64,000 nt of DNA from NCBI RefSeq assembly GCF_000300275.1, contig NZ_AMRN01000009.1, positions 1 to 64,000 of the forward strand. The letters are read 5' to 3'. The position numbers and the translations under genes are program-made. This stretch comes from Thalassospira profundimaris WP0211. GTDB lineage: Bacteria; Pseudomonadota; Alphaproteobacteria; Rhodospirillales; Thalassospiraceae. How positions within the stretch are numbered: the stretch's first letter is position 1; the number at the start of each line of letters is the position of its first letter. Below the pieces are notes generated by a model. The model saw only the letters and a list, made by a program, of their open reading frames with translations, was not told the DNA's origin and ran no database searches. Below are positions 11,029-18,479 of the stretch, in pieces.

Positions 11029-12051
11029 GTGACCACAGCGGAAAAACAGATTTCCCGTCATTGGGACTTTGCGGATGCCACCCTTAAGGCGTTGCGTGAG
11101 CGCGGCCTGCGCCCGACACCCGAACTGTATCATGTTTGGTTTGTCTATTTTGCCGAGGAAAACCCCGAAATCCTGCGCGTCATCGATGCTGTGCAGGCCA
11201 GCGGGGAACCCTTGGCCGAGGATACGCTTCTTCAGTTGTATTACCGCTATATCTTTGACCGTCAGGCCGCAGACTTCCTGCAGCGCGGGATGGAAGATTT
11301 TTCCGAGCTTGTTGAAAGCAGCGATGAATGTCTGACAACCGCGCGAAGCGGTTTTCAGGATTATGGTGCGCTGCTGACGCGATCTCTCAAGACGCTTAAG
11401 GATCATCAGCAGGTTAGCCCGGTTCTAAGCGAGATCATCGAGAAGACCGACGAGATGCAACACACGGTCGAAGGCCTGCATCAGCGCCTTGATCAGTATC
11501 TTGGCAAGGTCGAACGGTTGCAACGCGAACTCGAAGAAACCCGCGAACGATCCTATACCGACGGTCTGACGCGTGTTTCCAACCGGATGTATTTTGAAGA
11601 ACAGCTCAACCTGCTTGTTGCAGAGCACGACTCGTCAAAACATCCCGAGCCATTCTGCGTGATGATTGTCGACCTTGACCAGTTCAAGGCGATCAATGAC
11701 CGGTTTGGTCACCGCATCGGGGATGAAATCCTTGTTCTGATTGCGTCGATGTTGAAGGCCAATATCAAGGGGCGCGATGTTGTCGCGCGCTATGGCGGTG
11801 ACGAGTTTGCCATTCTGCTGCCGCAGACGCCGCTGGTCGATGCCATGTCACTGGCAGACGATATGAGCAAACGCATTGCTGAACGTGAAATCAAGGCAAA
11901 GCAATCAGGTGTTTCGTTTGGTCAGATGACGATATCGATTGGTGTTGCGGAATATGTTGCCAAGGAAGGCGGCGCAAAACTGATCGACCGCGCCGACGGC
12001 GCGCTTTACCGGGCCAAGAAAGAAGGCCGCAACCGCAATTTCGCAGCCTAA
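11029..12051 (+). CDS. Diguanylate cyclase (GGDEF), soluble
   Basis: Probable c-di-GMP synthase. Residues 1-170 form a helical region without membrane segments and end in a coiled coil (LDQYLGKVERLQRELEETRERSYTDGLTRVSNR), the usual signalling helix. The GGDEF domain follows, with ARYGGDEFAILLP and GGDEF at 256-260. The inhibitory site, normally RxxD four residues before RYGGDEF, reads KGRD, so allosteric product inhibition is probably weak or absent. The start is GTG at 11029 with GGAG about 11 bp upstream; an ATG at 11003 hits a stop at once. The gene is monocistronic. The input signal is unknown. Confidence 0.88.
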   Translation: MTTAEKQISRHWDFADATLKALRERGLRPTPELYHVWFVYFAEENPEILRVIDAVQASGEPLAEDTLLQLYYRYIFDRQAADFLQRGMEDFSELVESSDECLTTARSGFQDYGALLTRSLKTLKDHQQVSPVLSEIIEKTDEMQHTVEGLHQRLDQYLGKVERLQRELEETRERSYTDGLTRVSNRMYFEEQLNLLVAEHDSSKHPEPFCVMIVDLDQFKAINDRFGHRIGDEILVLIASMLKANIKGRDVVARYGGDEFAILLPQTPLVDAMSLADDMSKRIAEREIKAKQSGVSFGQMTISIGVAEYVAKEGGAKLIDRADGALYRAKKEGRNRNFAA

Positions 12052-12163
12052 GCAGCCTTTTCCAACCTTTGATATCAGTGACAGACGATGATTTGCGCGC
12101 CCGATGCATGCGTGCCATGAGGGCCGCGGACTTGCATTGAAGCGTTCAAAAGCGTATGTAACC

Positions 12164-12199
12164 AACGCCCGGCAAGGATCAATGTCCTTGCCGGGCGTT
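12164..12199. other. Perfect 15-bp hairpin without T-run
   Basis: AACGCCCGGCAAGGA (12164-12178) and its exact complement (12185-12199) enclose a 6-nt loop in the 227-bp gap between the diguanylate cyclase gene and mtaB. Neither strand has a T-run after the stem, so it is not a standard intrinsic terminator. It may still end the cyclase transcript or act in the mtaB leader. Confidence 0.6.
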
Positions 12200-12278
12200 C
12201 CGCACTTGCAGCATCCTTTTTGAATTGCGCTGGCGGAATAATTCCCAAAACCGAACTTTGGATCGCAGAAGTCCGAGC

Positions 12279-13526
12279 ATGAAAGAGCCGCGCGTCGTCA
12301 CATTTGGTTGTCGCCTTAACACCTATGAATCCGAGGTGATGCGCGACCATGCCAAAAATGCCGGACTTGATGATGCAATCATCATCAATACCTGTGCCGT
12401 CACGACCGAGGCCGAGCGTCAGGCGCGTCAAAGCATCCGTCGTCTGCGCCGCGAAAACCCGGACGCCAAGATTTTCGTTACCGGCTGTGCTGTTCAGGTC
12501 AATCCCGACAAGTTCGCCAATATGGGCGAGATCGACCGCATCTTTGGCAATGACGCCAAGATGAAGGCCGAAACCTTCATGATGCCCGAACATGAACGCG
12601 TCGTGGTCAATGACATCATGTCGGTCGAAGAAACCGCAAGCCATCTTGTGTCGGGGTTTGAAGGCCGTGCGCGCGCCTTTGTGCAGGTCCAGAATGGCTG
12701 TGACCATCGCTGCACGTTCTGCATCATTCCTTATGGCCGCGGTAATTCGCGCAGTGTGCCGATGGGGGAAATCGTCACCCAGGTCCGTGAACTGGTGGCC
12801 AACGGTTATGGCGAAGTGGTTCTGACCGGGGTCGATATCACATCCTATGGCCATGATTTGCCCGGCAAGCCGACACTGGGGCAGATGTCGCGCCGGTTGC
12901 TGGCACAGGTGCCGGAACTGCCGCGCCTGCGCATTTCATCGATTGACCCGGTCGAGGTGGACGAAGACCTGTTTCGTTTGATTGAAACCGAGCCCCGCCT
13001 GATGCCGCATATGCATATCAGTTTGCAGGCGGGGGACGACATGGTGCTTAAGCGCATGAAGCGCCGCCATCTGCGCCAGGACGTTGTCGATTTCTGTAAA
13101 AAGGTCCGGGAACTCCGCCCGGATGTGACGTTCGGGGCCGATATCATTGCCGGTTTCCCGACCGAAACCGATGAGATGGCGGAAAATACCCTGCGTCTGG
13201 TTGACGAATGCGGCCTGATTTATCTGCATGTCTTCCCGTATTCCTCGCGCCCGGGAACCCCAGCGGCCAAGATGCCGCAAGTGCCCAAGGATTTGCGCAA
13301 GGAACGGGCAAGTGCCCTTCGCGAAGCGGGCGAGATACAGCTTAACAAGTTCCTGCAATCACGCATCGGCATGACCGAGAATGTGTTGGTTGAAAAGGAA
13401 AATACCGGCCATACGGAGCATTTTGCTCCCGTTCTGCTGGATCGCGTGATAGAAGCGGGCACGATAGCAAAGGCCAAAGTCACCGGCCTTGAAGATGGAA
13501 AACTGATAGCGGAGCTTGCGGGATGA
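12279..13526 (+). CDS. mtaB: tRNA t6A37 methylthiotransferase MtaB
   Basis: Radical-SAM enzyme that thiomethylates N6-threonylcarbamoyladenosine-37 to ms2t6A in ANN-decoding tRNAs. The 415-aa protein has the UPF0004 domain with three cluster Cys (FGCRLN C11, NTCAVT C39, TGCAVQ C70) and the radical SAM CxxxCxxC (CDHRCTFC, 141-148) followed by IPYGRGNSRS. A C-terminal TRAM-like part also fits. ATG 12279 gives the canonical N-terminus MKEPRVVTFGCRLN; the longer frame begins with TTG and lacks similarity. It overlaps ftsY by 4 nt, the common alphaproteobacterial arrangement. Confidence 0.92.
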   Translation: MKEPRVVTFGCRLNTYESEVMRDHAKNAGLDDAIIINTCAVTTEAERQARQSIRRLRRENPDAKIFVTGCAVQVNPDKFANMGEIDRIFGNDAKMKAETFMMPEHERVVVNDIMSVEETASHLVSGFEGRARAFVQVQNGCDHRCTFCIIPYGRGNSRSVPMGEIVTQVRELVANGYGEVVLTGVDITSYGHDLPGKPTLGQMSRRLLAQVPELPRLRISSIDPVEVDEDLFRLIETEPRLMPHMHISLQAGDDMVLKRMKRRHLRQDVVDFCKKVRELRPDVTFGADIIAGFPTETDEMAENTLRLVDECGLIYLHVFPYSSRPGTPAAKMPQVPKDLRKERASALREAGEIQLNKFLQSRIGMTENVLVEKENTGHTEHFAPVLLDRVIEAGTIAKAKVTGLEDGKLIAELAG

Positions 13527-14458
13527 GTGAAGAGGGGAAAAAAAGCTGGTTTAGCCGCCTGAAAGACGGGCTGAAACGGTCCTCCTCAAAACTGACCACC
13601 GGCATTTCCGATATCTTCACCAAGCGCCGTCTTGATGATGATGCGCTTGAGGAATTCGAAGACCTTCTGATCACATCTGACCTTGGCGTGACAACTGCCG
13701 CGAAACTGAGCGCGGAACTGTCCAAGACCCGGTTTGACAAGGAAGTCGATTCCGCCGAAATCCAGGAATTCATCGCCGAAGAAGTTGCCAAGATCCTTGA
13801 ACCGGTCGCACAGCCGCTGGTGATTGATGCCAGCAAGAAACCGCATGTGGTGCTGGTGGTTGGTGTTAACGGATCGGGCAAAACCACGACCATCGGCAAG
13901 CTTGCCAAGACATACAAGGATCAGGGCCTAAAGGTCATGATGGCCGCGGGCGATACGTTCCGTGCGGCCGCGGTTGAGCAGCTTAAAGTCTGGGGTGAAC
14001 GCACCGATTGCCCGGTGATTGCGCGTGACACGGGTGCCGATGCCGCAGGCCTTGCCTTTGACGCGATCGAGCAGGCGCAGCGCGAAGGTTATGACCTGTT
14101 GCTGATTGATACGGCCGGTCGCCTGCAAAACAAGGCCCATCTGATGGACGAGCTTAAGAAGATCGTCCGCGTGATCAAAAAGCGCGATGAAACAGCGCCG
14201 CATGACACGCTTCTTGTGCTGGATGCCACCACGGGCCAGAACGCGCATTCACAGGTCGAAACCTTTGGTCAGGCAACCAATGTATCGGGTCTTATCGTCA
14301 CCAAGCTTGATGGCACAGCCAAGGGCGGTGTTGTCGTCGCACTGGCCGAGAAGTTCGGCAAGCCGGTGCATGCGATTGGTGTGGGTGAGTCTGCCGAAGA
14401 TCTGCGCCCGTTCGAGGCTAAATCCTTTGCCAGAAGTCTTGCCGGTCTGGAAGACTAA
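13523..14458 (+). CDS. ftsY: Signal recognition particle receptor FtsY
   Basis: SRP-family GTPase that docks ribosome-nascent chain complexes at the inner membrane. The 311-aa protein consists of a short basic N-terminus (WFSRLKDGLKRSSSKL), an N helical bundle and a G domain. Motifs are GVNGSGKTTT (114-123), the DTFRAAAVEQL insert, LLIDTAGRLQNK, TKLDGTAKGG and the closing FEAKSFARSL. The long acidic A domain of E. coli FtsY is missing, as in many alphaproteobacteria. It is translationally coupled to mtaB and followed by a strong bidirectional terminator. Confidence 0.96.
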   Translation: MSEEGKKSWFSRLKDGLKRSSSKLTTGISDIFTKRRLDDDALEEFEDLLITSDLGVTTAAKLSAELSKTRFDKEVDSAEIQEFIAEEVAKILEPVAQPLVIDASKKPHVVLVVGVNGSGKTTTIGKLAKTYKDQGLKVMMAAGDTFRAAAVEQLKVWGERTDCPVIARDTGADAAGLAFDAIEQAQREGYDLLLIDTAGRLQNKAHLMDELKKIVRVIKKRDETAPHDTLLVLDATTGQNAHSQVETFGQATNVSGLIVTKLDGTAKGGVVVALAEKFGKPVHAIGVGESAEDLRPFEAKSFARSLAGLED

Positions 14459-14484
14459 CCAAAAGATACAAAATAAAGCCCAAA

Positions 14485-14512
14485 AAAAGACCGCCATTTG
14501 GCGGTCTTTTTG
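14485..14512. terminator. Bidirectional terminator between ftsY and the lipid kinase gene
   Basis: Stem AAAAGACCGCC/GGCGGTCTTTT (14485-14495 with 14500-14510, loop ATTT) with A- and T-rich flanks, placed between convergent genes. It can serve both strands. Confidence 0.88.
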
Positions 14513-14516
14513 TATC

Positions 14517-15899
14517 TCAGAGATCCTTGGCGATACGATCCAGCGTTTTGGAAAAATCGACCATTTCCGTTGCCAGCCCGTCGAGGGCCTTTGAGACCTC
14601 AGCCGGTTGGTTGTCCAACGTGATCGCGTGTATTTCTGTTGTCAGGGTGTCCGCACGTGCTTTCAGGCCATTGGCAAGGCGTGTATCCGCATTGCCCAGC
14701 AACCAGCCCATGACCTTGTCGCGGAGTTCCTCAAGGTTCTGAAGATCCGGGTCAGGGGAGGCGGCATTGATCCCGAAGGGACGCACGCCCAGTTCAAGCT
14801 GGCGGGCATGGCTGCGCAAATGGCCCGCCGCGTCATGGCAAAGCGATTTGAGCGCGCTGTTTTGTGCGACAGGGTAGATCGCCTCAAGACGTACGGCGAA
14901 ATCAATGGTGTCGCGCATGACGTCATTAATCTCGTTCTGCTGGGGCAAGGTTTTGGTTTTTGCCTCCCCGTCATTGATGACTTCGTCGACGAAACTGTTG
15001 GGGGCAAAGACCGGCAGAACACCTGCACGGATGGCAAATTTGGCCGGAAGTTTGCCGATGATTTCGCCGTCGGCCAGAATGGGCGCACCGTCTTCGCCAT
15101 CGACCTTGATCGTGTCGCACTGAATTGACGTCGCATAGCTGCTGTCATCGACAGAGCCAAACAACAGCTCGGCTGCGATATCAAGGCCGCTTAGCGTGTC
15201 GACGCTGTCGCGAATGGCAAACATGTGCAAAAGACCGTCTTCCGGGCTTTTGGTTTCGCTCGGGCGCAATCCACCGCCGAAATATCGGCCATTGGTGATC
15301 GTGACCTGGCGCAGCTTCATGGCTTGCGGGTCGTCTTCGCCGCACGTGATGGTCAGATCAAGCGGATCCATTTCATGCCAGCTTTGCCAGTTGGCAACCG
15401 CGTAGCTGATAGCCCCCAAGGTCCGCTTAAGGTCGGGATTGATGCGTTTGCGCGCATCGGCGGGTACGCCAATGCTGGCCGCATTGACAAAGCTTTTGTC
15501 ATTCACGCTGCCGATATCAAGCATTCTGATCTGGCCGTGGATGGACGCGCGCGCAGCGTCAATCAGATCGTCAGGCAATGTCAGGGTGCGGGCAAAATCG
15601 TTTGCCGTGCCAAGCGGCACCGGGATGAGAACGACCTTTTGCGAAATCACGGTATCAAGGACCGCATTAATGGTGCCATCACCACCGCCGACCGCGACGA
15701 TATCGCCCGGGGCACAGGTAGTGCTGATCTGTTCCTTGATGGCGTCGGGGTTATCGCACAGCGTCAGCTCGGTCTTGTAACCGGCATCTTCGAACACATT
15801 GCGCAGCGGCTGTGCGCCATTATCGCGCCACTCGTCGGGGAGTTTCGACTTCGTCAGCAGCAAGTGGACCTTGCCAGTCAGATCAGAGCTTTTCATCAT
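14517..15899 (-). CDS. Diacylglycerol/lipid kinase-family protein with C-terminal extension
   Basis: Member of the DAGK catalytic-domain family. It carries VAVGGGDGTINAVLD (nucleotide-binding GGDGT) near residue 70 and IPVPLGTANDFARTL (the PLGTxNDFA signature), then the double-beta lobe (GGGLRPSETKSPEDGLLHMF). The roughly 460-aa protein has about 140 extra C-terminal residues of helical character, rich in Leu, Asp and Ala (for example LRSHARQLELGVRPFG), which are not part of the usual 300-aa enzyme and which I do not recognise. The start is taken at ATG 15899, because a GTG at 15923 would lie in the T-run of the dps terminator. The substrate may be diacylglycerol, a sphingoid base or another lipid. 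Confidence 0.75.
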   Translation of the reverse strand: MMKSSDLTGKVHLLLTKSKLPDEWRDNGAQPLRNVFEDAGYKTELTLCDNPDAIKEQISTTCAPGDIVAVGGGDGTINAVLDTVISQKVVLIPVPLGTANDFARTLTLPDDLIDAARASIHGQIRMLDIGSVNDKSFVNAASIGVPADARKRINPDLKRTLGAISYAVANWQSWHEMDPLDLTITCGEDDPQAMKLRQVTITNGRYFGGGLRPSETKSPEDGLLHMFAIRDSVDTLSGLDIAAELLFGSVDDSSYATSIQCDTIKVDGEDGAPILADGEIIGKLPAKFAIRAGVLPVFAPNSFVDEVINDGEAKTKTLPQQNEINDVMRDTIDFAVRLEAIYPVAQNSALKSLCHDAAGHLRSHARQLELGVRPFGINAASPDPDLQNLEELRDKVMGWLLGNADTRLANGLKARADTLTTEIHAITLDNQPAEVSKALDGLATEMVDFSKTLDRIAKDL

Positions 15900-15923
15900 G
15901 CTGTACCGTTGGTTTGGGGGCAC

Positions 15924-15955
15924 AAAAAAGAACCGGCACCCGAAGGCGCCGGTTC
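15924..15955 (-). terminator. Terminator of dps
   Basis: On the minus strand an 11-bp stem (GAACCGGCGCC, one G-U pair) capped by a UUCG tetraloop is followed by six T. It lies 20 bp past the dps stop codon. Confidence 0.9.
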
Positions 15956-15975
15956 ATCATATCATATTGGCATGA

Positions 15976-16479
15976 TTACGAGATCGTTGCACGCAGCATC
16001 CATGCTGCTTCTTCGTGAACACCGATCCGCTCGGTCAGCATGTCGGCGGTTTTCACATCATCAACTTCCTCGGCGGCAGCCACTCCGTCCCGGAGCAGGC
16101 GGGCCATTTTTTCATGATCCTCGACCAGTTCCTTGACCATATCCTCGGTCGAAAGAAGTTTGGTCTGATCCTTGATGGACGAGTTTTCCATCATCTCGCT
16201 GAGACCCGTTGGCGCCGTAAAGCCGATGGCGCGGATGCGTTCCGCCATGTCGTCAATCGCGGTGTTGAGGTCCTCGTAATGCTCCTCGGTCATGTTGTGG
16301 AGCGAATAGAAAGCCGGACCCACCACATTCCAGTGAACACCACGAACTTTGGCATACAGTACATGCGACGAGCCAACGATCTTGGTCAGCATTTTAGCCA
16401 GTTCGCGACGATCCTTGCGGTCCACGCCAGTCTCGACGGGAACTTCCTTCGCAACGGTCTGCATACTGCTATGTGCCAT
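15976..16479 (-). CDS. dps: Dps-family DNA-protecting ferritin
   Basis: Starvation and oxidative-stress protein that forms dodecamers, stores iron with peroxide as oxidant and can coat DNA. The 167-aa protein has the ferroxidase residues at the exact family spacing: H49 (GVHWNV), H61 (YSLHNM), D76 and E80 (IDDMAERIRA). The N-terminus (MAHSSMQTVAKEVPVETG) is short and has little basic charge, so DNA binding may be modest. It is transcribed divergently from the 16708 gene, and both have EcfG-type promoters. It has its own terminator. Confidence 0.93.
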   Translation of the reverse strand: MAHSSMQTVAKEVPVETGVDRKDRRELAKMLTKIVGSSHVLYAKVRGVHWNVVGPAFYSLHNMTEEHYEDLNTAIDDMAERIRAIGFTAPTGLSEMMENSSIKDQTKLLSTEDMVKELVEDHEKMARLLRDGVAAAEEVDDVKTADMLTERIGVHEEAAWMLRATIS

Positions 16480-16577
16480 AACTAAAACTCCTTTTGTTTA
16501 CAGCGTGCCCGTGAAATCGGATTGCGCATTCTTTATTGCGCTGTACCCCGTTTCGTTTTGTGGGCGCTTGCAGATGA

Positions 16578-16602
16578 AACGTGCATTCCGCCAGAAGGTT
16601 CC
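16578..16602 (-). promoter_or_regulatory. EcfG-type general stress promoter of dps
   Basis: On the minus strand GGAAC (16602-16598), 16 bp, CGTT (16581-16578): an exact match to the -35 and -10 elements of the alphaproteobacterial general stress sigma factor. It lies about 100 bp before the dps start. Confidence 0.8.
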
Positions 16603-16624
16603 AGAAAATAAAATCAACACAATT

Positions 16625-16649
16625 GGAACATTCTTTCGCACCATCCGTT
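16625..16649 (+). promoter_or_regulatory. EcfG-type general stress promoter of the 16708 gene
   Basis: GGAAC (16625-16629), 16 bp, CGTT (16646-16649), again an exact match to the EcfG consensus, 59 bp before the ATG. The two divergent stress promoters are only 22 bp apart. Confidence 0.8.
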
Positions 16650-16707
16650 GTGAATGATAAGCAGCGTGCAAGTAATTGTGCTGTGTTTGTTTAATAAGGA
16701 GGTTGTG

Positions 16708-17163
16708 ATGTTGAACAAGAATATGCTGATGATCGGTACTGTACTTATGTCTGTTTCTGTAATGGCGCCGGCTTATGCCGGGTCTGACAGCTCGGACACC
16801 ATGGCGACCGACGATGCAGTGAAGTCCGACGTCAATGAGCTGGGCAACGAAATTGCAGCCCAGTACGAAGAAGCCAAAGACTTTACGTTCGAGCAGAAAG
16901 AAGACTTCCTTGCCTGGGTTGACGCCAAATCCAAACAGCTTGGCGAACAGTACGACGAGGTTTCTGCCGAAGTTAAAGATGACAGCGAAGATGCTGTCGA
17001 AGAAATGGCTGAGGCCTGGGACAGCGCAAGCGATGAGCTGAGCGATGCCCTGGAAAATGCCAAGGATGCATCTGCGGAGACCTGGGAAGATGTAAAGGCC
17101 AATACTGTAAATGCGCTTGAAGATGCGCAGAAGGCCATCTCGGATACTCAGACCGCCGAATAA
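16708..17163 (+). CDS. Acidic helical periplasmic protein, stress-regulated
   Basis: Not recognised as a named family. The start is ATG 16708, with AAGGAGG seven bases upstream; a longer frame to 16654 has no ribosome-binding site. A signal peptide is clear (hydrophobic MLMIGTVLMSVSVMA core, cleavage after AYA). The mature part of about 127 aa is strongly acidic, rich in Ala, Glu and Asp, without Cys, and has heptad-like repeats (AEAWDSASDELSDALENAKDA), suggesting an extended amphipathic helix like periplasmic or apolipoprotein-like stress proteins. Its EcfG-type promoter and its position opposite dps suggest a general-stress role in the envelope. The biochemical role is unknown. Confidence 0.75.
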   Translation: MLNKNMLMIGTVLMSVSVMAPAYAGSDSSDTMATDDAVKSDVNELGNEIAAQYEEAKDFTFEQKEDFLAWVDAKSKQLGEQYDEVSAEVKDDSEDAVEEMAEAWDSASDELSDALENAKDASAETWEDVKANTVNALEDAQKAISDTQTAE

Positions 17164-17202
17164 GACGTCACAACCTGAACTCGGCGGATGACGTCCGAGG
17201 TT

Positions 17203-17240
17203 AGCAGCCCGCCCGGCTTCGGGCGGGCTGCTTTTATTTT
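17203..17240 (+). terminator. Strong intrinsic terminator
   Basis: A 13-bp perfect stem (17203-17215 with 17220-17232, loop GCTT) followed by TTTATTTT, about 40 bp after the stop of the 16708 gene. Confidence 0.95.
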
Positions 17241-17269
17241 GGGGCAGGACCGCCAACAAGGATTAGAAT

Positions 17270-17851
17270 ATGTCGGGCGATAATCAAAAAACAGGACTGC
17301 GCATAAAAAACGGGTTGGCATATGCCAAGTCCCGCCTCGCCAAACTTGCAGAGGGACGCAAGGGACTTGGGGGGATATCGGTCGCGTCGTTTCTTGAAAC
17401 GACGATCATCCCGATTCCGATCGAAGTCATCGTTGCCCCGATCATGGCGGCTTCACGGACGCGCGGGTTTATTGTGGCATCCGTAACACTTGCGGGCAGT
17501 GTGCTTGGTGCCGTGGCCTTATATCTTTTGGCGTGGGTTTTGTTTGATGACCTTGCCCAGCCGCTAATTGATCTGGTCGGTGGGCAGCAGGAATTTGAAG
17601 ATCTGGAAGGCCGATTTGCCGAAGGCGGATTCTGGGTGGTCTTTGCGATCAGTATTACACCAGTCCCGATGCAGCTTGCTGCCCTGGCCGCAGGGGCGAC
17701 ATCCTATCCGATCTGGTTGTTTCTGATTGCGATCACGGCATCGCGCGCGATCCGATATTACGGATTGTGGTTACTGGTTCTGGGATTTGGCGCAGGAATC
17801 GCCCGCATTTTCGAGGGTCGCAAACCCGATTTACGGCAAGATGCGACGTGA
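17270..17851 (+). CDS. VTT/DedA-type (YqaA-like) membrane protein
   Basis: 193-aa integral membrane protein of the VTT (SNARE-associated Golgi/DedA/YqaA) superfamily, many of whose members translocate lipid carriers or phospholipids. It has an amphipathic N-terminus, then SFLETTIIPIPIEVIVAPIM (the re-entrant E-x-x-PxP segment), helices at about residues 66-90, FVVFAISITPVPMQLAALAAGA (second re-entrant segment with TPxPxQ) and the final helix IRYYGLWLLVLGFG. The start is ATG 17270 with AAGGA upstream. It is monocistronic between two terminators. The substrate is unknown. Confidence 0.8.
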   Translation: MSGDNQKTGLRIKNGLAYAKSRLAKLAEGRKGLGGISVASFLETTIIPIPIEVIVAPIMAASRTRGFIVASVTLAGSVLGAVALYLLAWVLFDDLAQPLIDLVGGQQEFEDLEGRFAEGGFWVVFAISITPVPMQLAALAAGATSYPIWLFLIAITASRAIRYYGLWLLVLGFGAGIARIFEGRKPDLRQDAT

Positions 17852-17881
17852 AATTGGTCCGAAAACACGCCCAAATGAAAA

Positions 17882-17909
17882 GGCCCGGCAGTTCGCCGGG
17901 TCTTTTTTT
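17882..17909 (+). terminator. Intrinsic terminator of the VTT gene
   Basis: 8-bp stem (17882-17889 with 17895-17902) and a run of seven T, 30 bp after the stop codon. Confidence 0.9.
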
Positions 17910-17925
17910 GGAAAAATCGAATTTT

Positions 17926-18135
17926 TTATTCCGTCTCGATGCGGAAATCAGTGGTGCTTTTACCCTCGGTATCGGGGTCATCGACGTCTTCTGCGACGAG
18001 GCCACGACGAATGAGCTCGCGGATTGCGGCAGCTCGGGTCGGCATCCGATGGTCAAACCGCCAGTCATCGATGAATTTCAGTTCTTCATCATCGAGCATG
18101 ATCTGGAGCTTTTCTGTTCTCTTCGACGTAGGCAC
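17926..18135 (-). CDS. Ribbon-helix-helix DNA-binding protein
   Basis: Small 69-aa protein. Its KRTEKLQIMLDDEELKFIDDW strand-helix and MPTRAAAIRELIRRGL second helix form a ribbon-helix-helix fold as in CopG/Arc-type regulators and antitoxins. An acidic tail (AEDVDDPDTEG) follows. GTG 18135 is chosen because CAGGAAA stands 8 bp upstream; a longer frame to 18249 lacks such a site. No toxin-like partner is adjacent, so it is probably a stand-alone regulator. Repeated CGTAA motifs 75-165 bp upstream are candidate binding sites. Confidence 0.7.
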   Translation of the reverse strand: MPTSKRTEKLQIMLDDEELKFIDDWRFDHRMPTRAAAIRELIRRGLVAEDVDDPDTEGKSTTDFRIETE

Positions 18136-18479
18136 GTGGGGTTTCCTGTAAATTTCAGAGGTTCTTAAAACCGTCCGAAGCCGTTGAAAATCAAAGCGTT
18201 CCAAAATTTTAGAGTAACTTACGTTACCGCTGTTTTCTCCGTAATACAACCATCTTGCTGAATTGGCGTAAGTGAGAATACGGACGTAAATGACGTAAAG
18301 TAATTATAATGCGTTATTTGCATAAATTGAATGGGTAGAATAATAAGAGTAAAATAAGTTTGTTGATGTTGCGGTGTATATTATGTGAAGTACTTGTGTT
18401 GAATAAGTAGAGCATACGATTTTACTATCAATTATATTTAGCCCTGTTATGGTCAGTGCATCCGAACAAGGAGGTTGTG
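18136..18479. other. AT-rich divergent control region with CGTAA repeats
   Basis: 344 bp between the divergent RHH and ECF sigma genes. The part 18300-18450 is far richer in A+T than the surroundings. CGTAA or its complement occurs about six times in 18220-18300, including GGCGTAAGT at 18265, GACGTAAAT at 18283 and GACGTAAAG at 18292, which are 18 and 9 bp apart. No EcfG box is seen. TATATT and TATTAT strings near 18375-18385 are possible -10 elements, but I cannot fix the sigma-gene promoter. Confidence 0.5.

Noticed and set aside
17926-18135. Antitoxin of a type II toxin-antitoxin pair
   Set aside because: No toxin-like ORF is adjacent on either side; a stand-alone RHH regulator is more likely.
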